Assembly: GCF_001421665.1 (NCBI RefSeq)
Contig: NZ_LMKV01000002.1
Location: forward strand, 62,001-126,000
DNA length: 64,000 bases
Direction: 5' to 3'
From: Sphingobium sp. Leaf26
GTDB lineage: Bacteria; Pseudomonadota; Alphaproteobacteria; Sphingomonadales; Sphingomonadaceae
In this document: positions 1 through 7,506 of the stretch, piece after piece
Layout of the letters: every line of letters begins with the position of its first letter
Numbering within the stretch: the stretch's first letter is position 1
Made by a program: the position numbers and the translations under genes
The notes under the pieces: model-generated
Told to the model about the DNA's origin: nothing
The model's database searches: none
What the model saw: only the letters and a program-made list of their open reading frames with translations

Positions 1-63
1 ACCGCTTGACTGTATCGCCGAGGCAAGTCACGTTCCTCGCCATACACCGATAAGGGGAATCCC

Positions 64-1884
64 GTGAAAATCGCCATTTCTTTCGCCGCTCTTGCGGCCG
101 CGCTCGTTGCTTCGCCACTCTTGGCGCAACAGGCTCCCACTGCTGCGCCCACTGCGGCGGAGGCGGACGCCTTCCTCGCCAAGGCGGAGAAGGCGCTGTT
201 CGACCAGTCGATCGTCAGCGGCAGGGCGGCGTGGATCAACGCGACCTATATCACCGACGATACCGACGCGATGGCATCCTATTTCGGCGCGATCGACACC
301 AGGCAGCGGGTCGATTATGCGCTGGAAGCGGCGAAATATGCGACCGCGCCGGGGCTGAGCGAAGAAACCAGGCGCCGGCTGACGCTGCTGCGCACGGCGC
401 TGACCCTGCCCGCGCCGACGACGCCGGGTGCGGCCGAGGAACTGAACGACCTAGCGACCAAACTCCAGTCCGCCTATGGCAAGGGGAAAGGGACGCTGAA
501 GGGGCAGGCGATCAACGGCAGCGATATCGAAGAGCAGATGGGGGAGAATCGCAACCCCGAAGAATTGAAGGAGATGTGGGTCAGTTGGCATGACAATGTC
601 GGCGCGCCGATGCGGGCCGACTACGCCAAGCTGGTGAGCATCGCCAATGCCGGGGCCAAGGAACTGGGCTTTGCCGATACCGGCGCGATGTGGCGATCCA
701 AATATGACATGCCGGCCGATGATTTCGCCAAGCTGACCGACAAGATCTGGGCGGAGGTGAAGCCGCTTTACGACGATCTCCATTGTTATACGCGCACCAA
801 ACTGAACGAGAAATATGGCGATGCGGTGCAGGCCAAGACCGGGCCGATCCGCGCTGACCTGCTCGGCAATATGTGGGCGCAGGAATGGGGGAATATCTAT
901 GACGTCGTGGCGCCGGCCGGTGCGGGCGACCTGGGTTTCGACACCACCGACCTGCTGAAGACCAAGGGCTATGACCCGGTCAAGATGGTGAAGGCGGGCG
1001 AGGGCTTCTATAGCTCGCTGGGTTTCGAGGCATTGCCGCAAAGCTTCTGGGATCGCTCGCAAATCACCAAGCCGCGCGACCGCGAAGTCATCTGCCACGC
1101 ATCGGCCTGGGATCTGGACAACAAGAACGACATCCGCATCAAGATGTGCACCAAGGTGAATGGCGACGATTTCGTCACGATCCATCATGAACTGGGCCAT
1201 AATTATTACCAGCGCGCCTATCAGATCCAGAAGCCGCTCTATCTGGACGGCGCAAACGACGGTTTCCATGAAGCGATCGGCGATTTCGTCGCGCTGTCGA
1301 TCACGCCTGATTATCTGGTGAAGATCGGCCTGCTGGACCCGGCCAAGGTGCCGGGTGCGGACAAGGATCTGGGCCTGTTGCTGCGGCAGGCGATGGACAA
1401 GGTGGCCTTCCTGCCGTTCGGCCTGCTGATCGACAAGTGGCGCTGGGGCGTGTTCGACGGGTCGATCCCGGAGAGCCGGTATGAACAGAGCTGGACCGAC
1501 CTGCGCCGCCAATATCAGGGCATCGTGCCGCCCGTGTCCCGCGACGAGACGAAGTTCGATGCCGGCGGTAAATATCATATTCCCGGCAATACGCCTTATA
1601 CCCGCTACTTCCTGGCGCGGGTGTTGCAGTTCCAATTCTACGAGGCGGCATGCAAGCAGGCCGGTTGGAAAGGGCCGCTGCATCGCTGTTCCTTCTATGG
1701 AAACAAGGCCGTAGGCGCGAAACTTGATGCGATGCTGAAGATGGGGGCGTCAAAGCCCTGGCCGGACGCGCTGCAAGCCTTCACCGGCAGCCGTGAAATG
1801 TCGGGCAAGGCGCTGGTCAATTATTTCGCCCCGTTGCAGAAGTGGTTGGTTCAACAGAATAAAGGCAAGTCTTGCGGCTGGTAA
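64..1884 (+). CDS. M2 family zinc metallopeptidase (peptidyl-dipeptidase A / ACE-like), exported
   Basis: 606-residue protein with a Sec signal peptide (hydrophobic stretch about residues 3-20, ending ...SPLLAQQ), so it should act in the periplasm. The zinc site is visible as HHELGH (residues 374-379, an HEXXH core) with a downstream glutamate in GFHEAIGD (E403), the HEXXH-E arrangement of angiotensin-converting-enzyme-like M2 peptidases. Such enzymes remove dipeptides from peptide C-termini. The length matches single-domain bacterial M2 enzymes. The start is GTG, chosen because AAGGGGA lies just upstream. It stands alone, followed 31 bp later by a diguanylate cyclase on the same strand. The substrate is unknown; a role in peptide nutrition is inference. 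Confidence 0.93.
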   Translation: MKIAISFAALAAALVASPLLAQQAPTAAPTAAEADAFLAKAEKALFDQSIVSGRAAWINATYITDDTDAMASYFGAIDTRQRVDYALEAAKYATAPGLSEETRRRLTLLRTALTLPAPTTPGAAEELNDLATKLQSAYGKGKGTLKGQAINGSDIEEQMGENRNPEELKEMWVSWHDNVGAPMRADYAKLVSIANAGAKELGFADTGAMWRSKYDMPADDFAKLTDKIWAEVKPLYDDLHCYTRTKLNEKYGDAVQAKTGPIRADLLGNMWAQEWGNIYDVVAPAGAGDLGFDTTDLLKTKGYDPVKMVKAGEGFYSSLGFEALPQSFWDRSQITKPRDREVICHASAWDLDNKNDIRIKMCTKVNGDDFVTIHHELGHNYYQRAYQIQKPLYLDGANDGFHEAIGDFVALSITPDYLVKIGLLDPAKVPGADKDLGLLLRQAMDKVAFLPFGLLIDKWRWGVFDGSIPESRYEQSWTDLRRQYQGIVPPVSRDETKFDAGGKYHIPGNTPYTRYFLARVLQFQFYEAACKQAGWKGPLHRCSFYGNKAVGAKLDAMLKMGASKPWPDALQAFTGSREMSGKALVNYFAPLQKWLVQQNKGKSCGW

Positions 1885-1915
1885 GTCGGCGTAAAGATTG
1901 ATAAGCGGCTGGCGC

Positions 1916-3064
1916 ATGAACGCGCCAGCCATTCTTCTTTCGCTGCTCTTTGGCACGGCGACCGTGATGACGGTCGCGCTGGCCGTAGCATGGTCCCACT
2001 TCGGGCGGCAGAAATATGTACTGACCTGGACCGCATCCTATGCGGTGGGCATGTTGCAATGGATGGCCAATGCCGGCGGCTTCTTCCTGAAAAGCCCCTT
2101 CTGGTTCATCATCACCGGCATCGGGCTGATCATCAGCGGATCGTTACTGGCGATCGGCGTGCGCCAGCGATCCGGCAAGCCTCTGCGTCTGGTCGGCTTC
2201 GCCATTCCTGCCGCGATCGTGATCCTGGCGATGGCCTTTGCCATCGGCCCGGTGGGTAGCCAGATCATGCAGGGCCTCATCATTCCCTGTTATGTCGGGG
2301 CGTTGTTGGCGGTGAGCGCGGTTTCGCTCTGGCCGAAGGGCCGCCGCTTCACGCCGCCTGAACTGGCCTTTTTCGTTGCGCTGCTGATCTTCGTGATCGT
2401 CCAGTTTGCGCTGGCCGGCGCGGCGATGATGATCCAGGGTCCGGAAGTCGGCAAGGATCTCTATCGGCTGATCTTCAGCATCTTCACGCCCACCACCTAT
2501 GTCGCCACCGCCGTTACCGCGGTGCTGGTGGTGGCGGGCGACCTGGCGGAGCAATTGCGCACGCAGATGCGCCATGACCCGCTGACGCAGGTGCTCAATC
2601 GCCGGGGACTGGACGAAGCGGCGGCGCAGGCGATCGCGCAGGCGCGCCGGCACAAGCGTCCGCTGGCGCTGGTGGTCTGTGATCTGGACGGGTTCAAGGC
2701 GCTGAACGACGGACATGGTCATATTGCCGGCGATCAGGCGCTGCGCGGCTTTTCCCGCCTGCTGACCAGCGCGGTCCGACGCGGGGACGTGGTGGGTCGC
2801 ATGGGCGGCGACGAGTTCGGCCTGCTGCTGCTGGACACCGACGCCATCGCCGCCGCCGAAGTGATGGAGCGGGTGCGGGCTGAAATCGCGCATCTGGCGC
2901 TGCCGGGCGTGCCCGTCACCGGCCTGCGCGCCAGTTTCGGCGTGGCGGAACTGGTCGCGATCGACCAGCAACTGGAGGACATGGTCGTGCGCGCCGACGC
3001 GGCCCTGTATACCGCCAAAAGGAACGGCAAGGACCGCATCGCCATCTGGCGCGAAGCCGCTTAA
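1916..3064 (+). CDS. Membrane-anchored diguanylate cyclase (GGDEF)
   Basis: 382 residues from the ATG at 1916. The N-terminal ~210 residues are a run of hydrophobic helices (about six membrane segments) without a recognised sensor domain. The C-terminal GGDEF domain has an intact active-site motif GGDEF at residues 297-301 and an intact product-inhibition I-site RRGD (RxxD) five residues before it, so an active, feedback-inhibited c-di-GMP synthase is expected. There is no EAL domain. An in-frame TTG at 1898 is possible but less likely. The gene converges on the AMP nucleosidase gene, and the two reading frames overlap by 4 bp at their stops. The only other c-di-GMP gene in the window is the PilZ protein at 26.2 kb. 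Confidence 0.93.
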   Translation: MNAPAILLSLLFGTATVMTVALAVAWSHFGRQKYVLTWTASYAVGMLQWMANAGGFFLKSPFWFIITGIGLIISGSLLAIGVRQRSGKPLRLVGFAIPAAIVILAMAFAIGPVGSQIMQGLIIPCYVGALLAVSAVSLWPKGRRFTPPELAFFVALLIFVIVQFALAGAAMMIQGPEVGKDLYRLIFSIFTPTTYVATAVTAVLVVAGDLAEQLRTQMRHDPLTQVLNRRGLDEAAAQAIAQARRHKRPLALVVCDLDGFKALNDGHGHIAGDQALRGFSRLLTSAVRRGDVVGRMGGDEFGLLLLDTDAIAAAEVMERVRAEIAHLALPGVPVTGLRASFGVAELVAIDQQLEDMVVRADAALYTAKRNGKDRIAIWREAA

Positions 3065-4515
3065 CGGAAGGGCGGCTCGTTGAAGGCGCGCAGCTTGCGA
3101 CTGTGCAGCTTCGCCCCTTCTTCACGCAGTAATTCGCAGGTCATCAGGCCGACGCGCAGATGGCTGGCGATGGCTTCCTCATAGAAGCGGTTGGCCTGAC
3201 CCGGCAGCTTCAATTCGCCATGGATCGGCTTGTCCGATACGCAGAGCAGGGTGCCGTAGGGCACGCGGAAGCGATAGCCCTGTGCTGCGATGGTGGCCGA
3301 TTCCATGTCGATGCCCACCGCGCGCGACAGGCTGAACCGCAGGGCCGAACTGGAATAGCGCAACTCCCAGTTGCGATCGTCGGTGGTCACGACGGTGCCA
3401 GTGCGCAGGCGGCGCTTGAAATCCTCAGGATCGCCCTTGCCCAATACCGCTTCGGCGGCCTGCGCCATGGCGACCTGCACTTCGGCGATGGCCGGCACCG
3501 GAATTTCGGGCGGCAGCATTGCGTCCAGCACATGATCGTCGCGCAGATAGGCATGGGCCAGCACATAGTCGCCGATTCGCTGGCTGGGGCGCAGGCCGCC
3601 GCAATGGCCAATCATCAGCCAGGCTTCGGGACGGACGACCGCCAGATGATCGCAAATCGTCTTGGCGTTGGACGGGCCGACGCCGATATTGACCAGCGTG
3701 ATGCCGCTGCGGTCGGGCGCGATCAGATGATAGGCGGGCATCTGGTGCCGGCGCCATGCACTGTCGGCGATCATGCGCGCGGGGTCGGCGGTTTCGGGCG
3801 TCACATAGACGCCGCCCGCGCCGGACAGGGCCGTGTAGCGGCTGCCTTCGCGCTGCAACTCCGCGCAGGCCCATGCCACGAATTCATCGACATAACGGTG
3901 ATAGTTGGTGAACAATATGTAGCGCTGCACATGTTCGGCGGGCGTGCCGGTATAATGTTTCAGCCGTGCGAGCGAGAAGTCGGTGCGCAGCCCGTCGAAC
4001 AGGGCGAGCGGCCGGTCGCCGTCGATGTCGGGCATGAACAGGCCGTCGGCGATCTCGTCGCCGATCTCCGCCAGTTCGGTAGCGGGGAAATGACGGGCCA
4101 GTTCGGTCGGCGGGGTGCCGTCCAGCGCGTTGATGTCGAGGCCATCGAGCACATAGGGGAAGGGGATCTGTTGCTCACTCAGCCCGGTTTCCACCTCCAC
4201 GCCATAATCGCGGACGAGCAGGTCGATCTGTTCGGCCAGATATTCGGCGAACATGGCGGGGCGCGTGACGGTGGTGACGTAGCGGCCCGGTTTCGACAGG
4301 CGCGCGAAGGAGCGGCCCGGCGGCGGCGCGTCGCTGTCGCCATGATAGATGATCCGCAATTCGGGATAGCAATAGCGCCGGTCGGTCTTCGCTTCCGGCG
4401 GCGGGACACTGCCATCGCGGGCATAGGCCCGCATCGCTTCCCGCAAAGTTTCAATAGATGTCTGATAAATCTGGTCGAGCTGTGCGACCGCCTTGTTGCC
4501 GATGCTTTGTGTCAT
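3061..4515 (-). CDS. amn: AMP nucleosidase
   Basis: 484 residues, the usual length for proteobacterial AMP nucleosidase (EC 3.2.2.4), which hydrolyses AMP to adenine and ribose 5-phosphate in purine salvage. The N-terminal half is the Amn-specific domain. The C-terminal half is a nucleoside-phosphorylase-like fold with the glycine-rich segment GHCGGLRPSQRIGDY and the DMESA segment expected for the purine/ribose site. The ATG at 4515 is well placed and no longer alternative makes sense. Its stop overlaps the stop of the converging diguanylate cyclase. The assignment rests on whole-protein resemblance and is firm. Confidence 0.93.
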   Translation of the reverse strand: MTQSIGNKAVAQLDQIYQTSIETLREAMRAYARDGSVPPPEAKTDRRYCYPELRIIYHGDSDAPPPGRSFARLSKPGRYVTTVTRPAMFAEYLAEQIDLLVRDYGVEVETGLSEQQIPFPYVLDGLDINALDGTPPTELARHFPATELAEIGDEIADGLFMPDIDGDRPLALFDGLRTDFSLARLKHYTGTPAEHVQRYILFTNYHRYVDEFVAWACAELQREGSRYTALSGAGGVYVTPETADPARMIADSAWRRHQMPAYHLIAPDRSGITLVNIGVGPSNAKTICDHLAVVRPEAWLMIGHCGGLRPSQRIGDYVLAHAYLRDDHVLDAMLPPEIPVPAIAEVQVAMAQAAEAVLGKGDPEDFKRRLRTGTVVTTDDRNWELRYSSSALRFSLSRAVGIDMESATIAAQGYRFRVPYGTLLCVSDKPIHGELKLPGQANRFYEEAIASHLRVGLMTCELLREEGAKLHSRKLRAFNEPPFR

Positions 4516-4563
4516 CGCCCCCTGTTACCGCCTTTGCGTGACGGAAGGAAGACGCAGCTTCGC

Positions 4564-4600
4564 CGATTGCGCAGCGGACCTGAAATCCGCTGCGCAATCG
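4564..4600. terminator. Perfect 15-bp hairpin downstream of the peroxiredoxin gene
   Basis: Two perfect 15-bp arms (4564-4578 and 4586-4600, CGATTGCGCAGCGGA and its complement) enclose a 7-nt loop. It lies just after the stop of the peroxiredoxin gene on the minus strand and just before the amn start. There is no T-run, so it may be a strong RNA hairpin that stabilises or separates transcripts rather than a classic intrinsic terminator. A repetitive palindrome is also possible. Confidence 0.5.
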
Positions 4601-4607
4601 CCGGGAA

Positions 4608-5090
4608 TCAAAGCTGTTCGAGCAGATAATCGGCCGAAGAAACCTTGAAGTCGCCCGGTGCCTCTACGTTCAATTCTTCCACGACGCCGTCCTTGACGAT
4701 CATGGAGAAGCGCTGGCCGCGGGTGCCCAGGCCGAACTTGCTGCCGTCCATGGTCAGGCCCACGGCTTGCGCGAAATCGGCATTGCCGTCGGCGAGCATC
4801 GTCACCTTGCCTTCGGCGCCGGCGGACTTGCCCCAGGCGCCCATGACGAAGGCGTCGTTGACGGCGGTGCAGGCGATTTCGTCCACGCCCTTGGCCTTCA
4901 AGGCTTCGCTCTTGTCGATGAAGCCCGGCAGATGCTTGGCCGAGCAGGTCGGGGTGAAGGCGCCGGGCACCGAGAAGATAGCGACCGTCTTGCCGGCGAA
5001 ATAGTCTTCGGACGGCACGGCTTCGGGGCCGTTTTCAGTCATCTTGGTGAAGGTGGTGCTGGGAAGGCGATCGCCCTTGGAAATGGTCAT
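4608..5090 (-). CDS. Peroxiredoxin, Prx5 / AhpC-TSA redoxin type
   Basis: 160 residues from ATG 5090, preceded by GGAGA at good spacing; a longer in-frame start at 5147 has no such site. The peroxidatic cysteine sits in VPGAFTPTCS (C49), the signature of the Prx5 group of atypical 2-Cys or 1-Cys peroxiredoxins, and a second cysteine follows in EIACTAVND. These cytosolic enzymes reduce hydrogen peroxide and alkyl hydroperoxides with glutaredoxin or thioredoxin as electron donor. No glutaredoxin domain is fused. It is transcribed away from yqgE. Confidence 0.95.
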   Translation of the reverse strand: MTISKGDRLPSTTFTKMTENGPEAVPSEDYFAGKTVAIFSVPGAFTPTCSAKHLPGFIDKSEALKAKGVDEIACTAVNDAFVMGAWGKSAGAEGKVTMLADGNADFAQAVGLTMDGSKFGLGTRGQRFSMIVKDGVVEELNVEAPGDFKVSSADYLLEQL

Positions 5091-5243
5091 GTCATGTCTC
5101 CTGGCCTTTGACGGGCGGGAGGTCGTATCTTGCCTTGCCGCTGTCAAGGTAGAGGCGTCCCATTAACTTAGGAATGTGCCGCAACGCCCCAAGCGTGCGA
5201 TACATGTCCTTGGCAAGGCGGTGCAGCAGTTTATATTCATGTC

Positions 5244-5804
5244 ATGATCCAAAAATCTTTCTATGCCGGGCATTTTCTGCTCGCTCTTCCGGGCATGGCA
5301 GACACGCGGTTCGACCATTCGATCGTGGCGCTGTGCGTGCATGACGAAAATGGCGCTTTGGGCATCGCGGTCGGCGAGGAGATGGAGGGCGTGACCCTGC
5401 GCGAACTGCTGGAAAGTTTCGATATCGATGGCAGTCAGGTGGCCGATGTGCCGGTGTTGCGGGGCGGGCCGGTGGAGCCGCGACGGGGCTTTGTGCTGCA
5501 TTCGCTCGACTGGGGCGGGCAGGATATGGTGCAGGTCGATAATCGTTGGGGCCTGTCCGGGTCGCTCGACATATTGCGGGCGATCGCGGAAGGGCGCGGG
5601 CCGAGCCGCTACCTGGTCGCGCTGGGCTATGCCGGGTGGGGCGCGGGGCAACTGGAACAGGAAATGACGGGCGAGAGCTGGTTTCTGGCCGATGGCGACC
5701 CTGACCTGTTGTTCGACGTGCCCACGCGGCGCAAATGGGCCGCCGCTTATGCCGCTTCGGGCGTGGATGCGTCGCATCTGGTGTCGGGCGCGGGGTCTGC
5801 CTGA
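5244..5804 (+). CDS. YqgE/AlgH family protein
   Basis: 186 residues with the YqgE/AlgH (DUF179) pattern: an N-terminal F-L-A-L-P-G-M-D-F-S-V core (residues 7-29), a central GGPV segment followed by FVLHS (near residues 74-88) and a C-terminal GYAGWGAGQLE-E segment (near residues 128-140). Family members are small cytosolic proteins of uncertain molecular function, linked genetically to transcriptional control of alginate genes in Pseudomonas and often found near peroxiredoxin or RuvX genes. Here it is divergent from the peroxiredoxin gene, a frequent pairing. No enzymatic motif is visible. Confidence 0.93.
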   Translation: MIQKSFYAGHFLLALPGMADTRFDHSIVALCVHDENGALGIAVGEEMEGVTLRELLESFDIDGSQVADVPVLRGGPVEPRRGFVLHSLDWGGQDMVQVDNRWGLSGSLDILRAIAEGRGPSRYLVALGYAGWGAGQLEQEMTGESWFLADGDPDLLFDVPTRRKWAAAYAASGVDASHLVSGAGSA

Positions 5805-5821
5805 TCCGTCATGAACGCGAC

Positions 5822-5837
5822 ATAAAGAAATCTTTAT
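5822..5837. promoter_or_regulatory. Palindromic operator upstream of ahcY
   Basis: ATAAAGA-AA-TCTTTAT is a perfect 7-2-7 inverted repeat about 100 bp before the ahcY start, in otherwise GC-rich DNA. Position and symmetry fit an operator for a dimeric repressor. S-adenosylhomocysteine-responsive ArsR-family repressors (SahR type) control ahcY in several proteobacteria, so that is the leading candidate. The assignment is inference; no regulator gene lies nearby. Confidence 0.55.
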
Positions 5838-5937
5838 ATGAGTTGCCATGGGCTTTGCCGGTTGGTAAGGCGCATCCCATCGCCATCGTCCGCCATGCGG
5901 CCGAACGGCACAATTTCAAGCTGACGGAGATATGATC

Positions 5938-7356
5938 GTGGCCACCGCACCCGCCACCCAGGCGCAGGATTATGTGATCGCGGACATCGGCCTTGCTGCC
6001 TTTGGTCGCAAGGAAATCGAGATCGCCGAAACCGAAATGCCCGGCTTGATGGCCCTGCGCGCCGAATTCGGTGCGTCGCAGCCGCTCAAGGGCGCGCGCA
6101 TCACCGGCTCGCTGCACATGACGATCCAGACCGCCGTGCTGATCGAGACGCTGACGGCACTGGGCGCGCAGGTCCGCTGGGCGACCTGCAACATCTATTC
6201 GACGCAGGACCATGCTGCCGCCGCGATCGCCGCGTCGGGCGTGCCGGTCTTCGCCATCAAGGGCGAGACGCTTCAGGAATATTGGGACTATGTCGAGCGC
6301 ATCTTCGACTGGCACAATGACGACAGCGGCGTTTGCAACCTGATCCTGGACGATGGCGGCGACGCCACCATGTTCGCCCTGTGGGGCGCGCGTGTCGAGG
6401 CGGGCGAGGAACTGTTCACGCCGTCGAACGAGGAAGAGGAAATCTTCGTCGCCGTGCTGAAGCGCGTACTGAAGGAGCGTCCCGGCTTCCTGACCAAGAC
6501 CGTCCAGTCGATCAAGGGCGTGTCGGAAGAAACCACCACGGGCGTTCACCGCCTGTATGAACTGTCGAAAAAGGGCAAGCTGCCCTTCCCCGCGATCAAC
6601 GTGAACGACAGCGTCACCAAGTCGAAGTTCGACAATCTGTACGGCTGCAAGGAATCGCTGGTCGACGCGATCCGTCGCGGCACCGACGTCATGCTGGCGG
6701 GTAAGGTTGCCTGCGTTGCCGGTTTCGGTGACGTTGGCAAGGGTTCGGCCGCGTCGCTGCGCAATGGCGGCGCCCGCGTTCTGGTGACCGAAGTCGATCC
6801 GATCTGCGCGTTGCAGGCCGCGATGGAAGGCTATGAAGTCGTGACGATGGAAGACGCCGCGCCGCGCGCCGACATCTTCGTCACCGCGACCGGCAATGAA
6901 GGCGTCCTGACCGTTGACCACATGCGCGCCATGAAGAATATGGCGATCGTGTCGAACATCGGCCATTTCGACAGCGAGATCGAGATTGCGGGTCTGTCCA
7001 ACATGAAGTGGACGGAAATCAAGCCGCAGGTCGATGAAGTCGAGTTCCCCGACGGCAAGAAGATCATCGTCCTGTCGAAGGGCCGTCTGGTCAATCTGGG
7101 CAACGCCACCGGCCATCCCAGCTTCGTCATGTCGGCCAGCTTCACCAACCAGACGCTGGCCCAGATCGAATTGTGGACCAAGAGCGAGACGTACGGCAAC
7201 GACGTCTATGTCCTGCCCAAGCATCTGGACGAAAAGGTCGCCGCGCTGCATCTGGAAAAGCTGGGTGTGAAGCTGACCCAGCTCAGCCAGCGTCAGGCCG
7301 ACTATATCGGCGTGCCGGTGGAGGGGCCGTTCAAGCCGGACCATTACCGCTATTGA
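5938..7356 (+). CDS. ahcY: Adenosylhomocysteinase (S-adenosylhomocysteine hydrolase)
   Basis: 472 residues. The enzyme (EC 3.13.2.1) reversibly splits S-adenosylhomocysteine into adenosine and homocysteine, relieving product inhibition of methyltransferases. Visible features are the [11 protein letters not shown]-terminal segment, the NAD-binding glycine motif GFGDVGKG in the middle, and the conserved C-terminus ending DHYRY. I chose the GTG at 5938 because GGAG at 5926-5929 is 8 nt upstream; the in-frame ATG at 5932 would leave only 2 nt. The palindrome at 5822-5837 probably controls it. An intrinsic terminator follows at 7386-7411. Confidence 0.97.
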   Translation: MATAPATQAQDYVIADIGLAAFGRKEIEIAETEMPGLMALRAEFGASQPLKGARITGSLHMTIQTAVLIETLTALGAQVRWATCNIYSTQDHAAAAIAASGVPVFAIKGETLQEYWDYVERIFDWHNDDSGVCNLILDDGGDATMFALWGARVEAGEELFTPSNEEEEIFVAVLKRVLKERPGFLTKTVQSIKGVSEETTTGVHRLYELSKKGKLPFPAINVNDSVTKSKFDNLYGCKESLVDAIRRGTDVMLAGKVACVAGFGDVGKGSAASLRNGGARVLVTEVDPICALQAAMEGYEVVTMEDAAPRADIFVTATGNEGVLTVDHMRAMKNMAIVSNIGHFDSEIEIAGLSNMKWTEIKPQVDEVEFPDGKKIIVLSKGRLVNLGNATGHPSFVMSASFTNQTLAQIELWTKSETYGNDVYVLPKHLDEKVAALHLEKLGVKLTQLSQRQADYIGVPVEGPFKPDHYRY

Positions 7357-7385
7357 GCGAATGCCGTCTGGCAAAAGGAAACGGA

Positions 7386-7411
7386 GGGAGGTGGCAACGC
7401 CTCCCTTTTTT
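7386..7411 (+). terminator. Intrinsic terminator of ahcY
   Basis: GGGAGG and CCTCCC arms (7386-7391, 7400-7405) close an 8-nt loop and are followed directly by six T residues. It lies 30 bp after the ahcY stop and separates ahcY from the divL operon. Confidence 0.85.
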
Positions 7412-7506
7412 CTTGCGCCTGGCTTGGCCATCAGGCGGTTCTGGTTTAGGCCCGGTCGGCTTATGAACAGGGACTGGCAGGCTATGGCGCGCAAGGGGCG
7501 GATGTC

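Noticed and set aside
5838..5931. SAH or SAM riboswitch before ahcY
   Set aside because: The conserved core and stem layout of known SAH, SAM-II or SAM/SAH aptamers could not be found; the palindrome at 5822-5837 is a better explanation.
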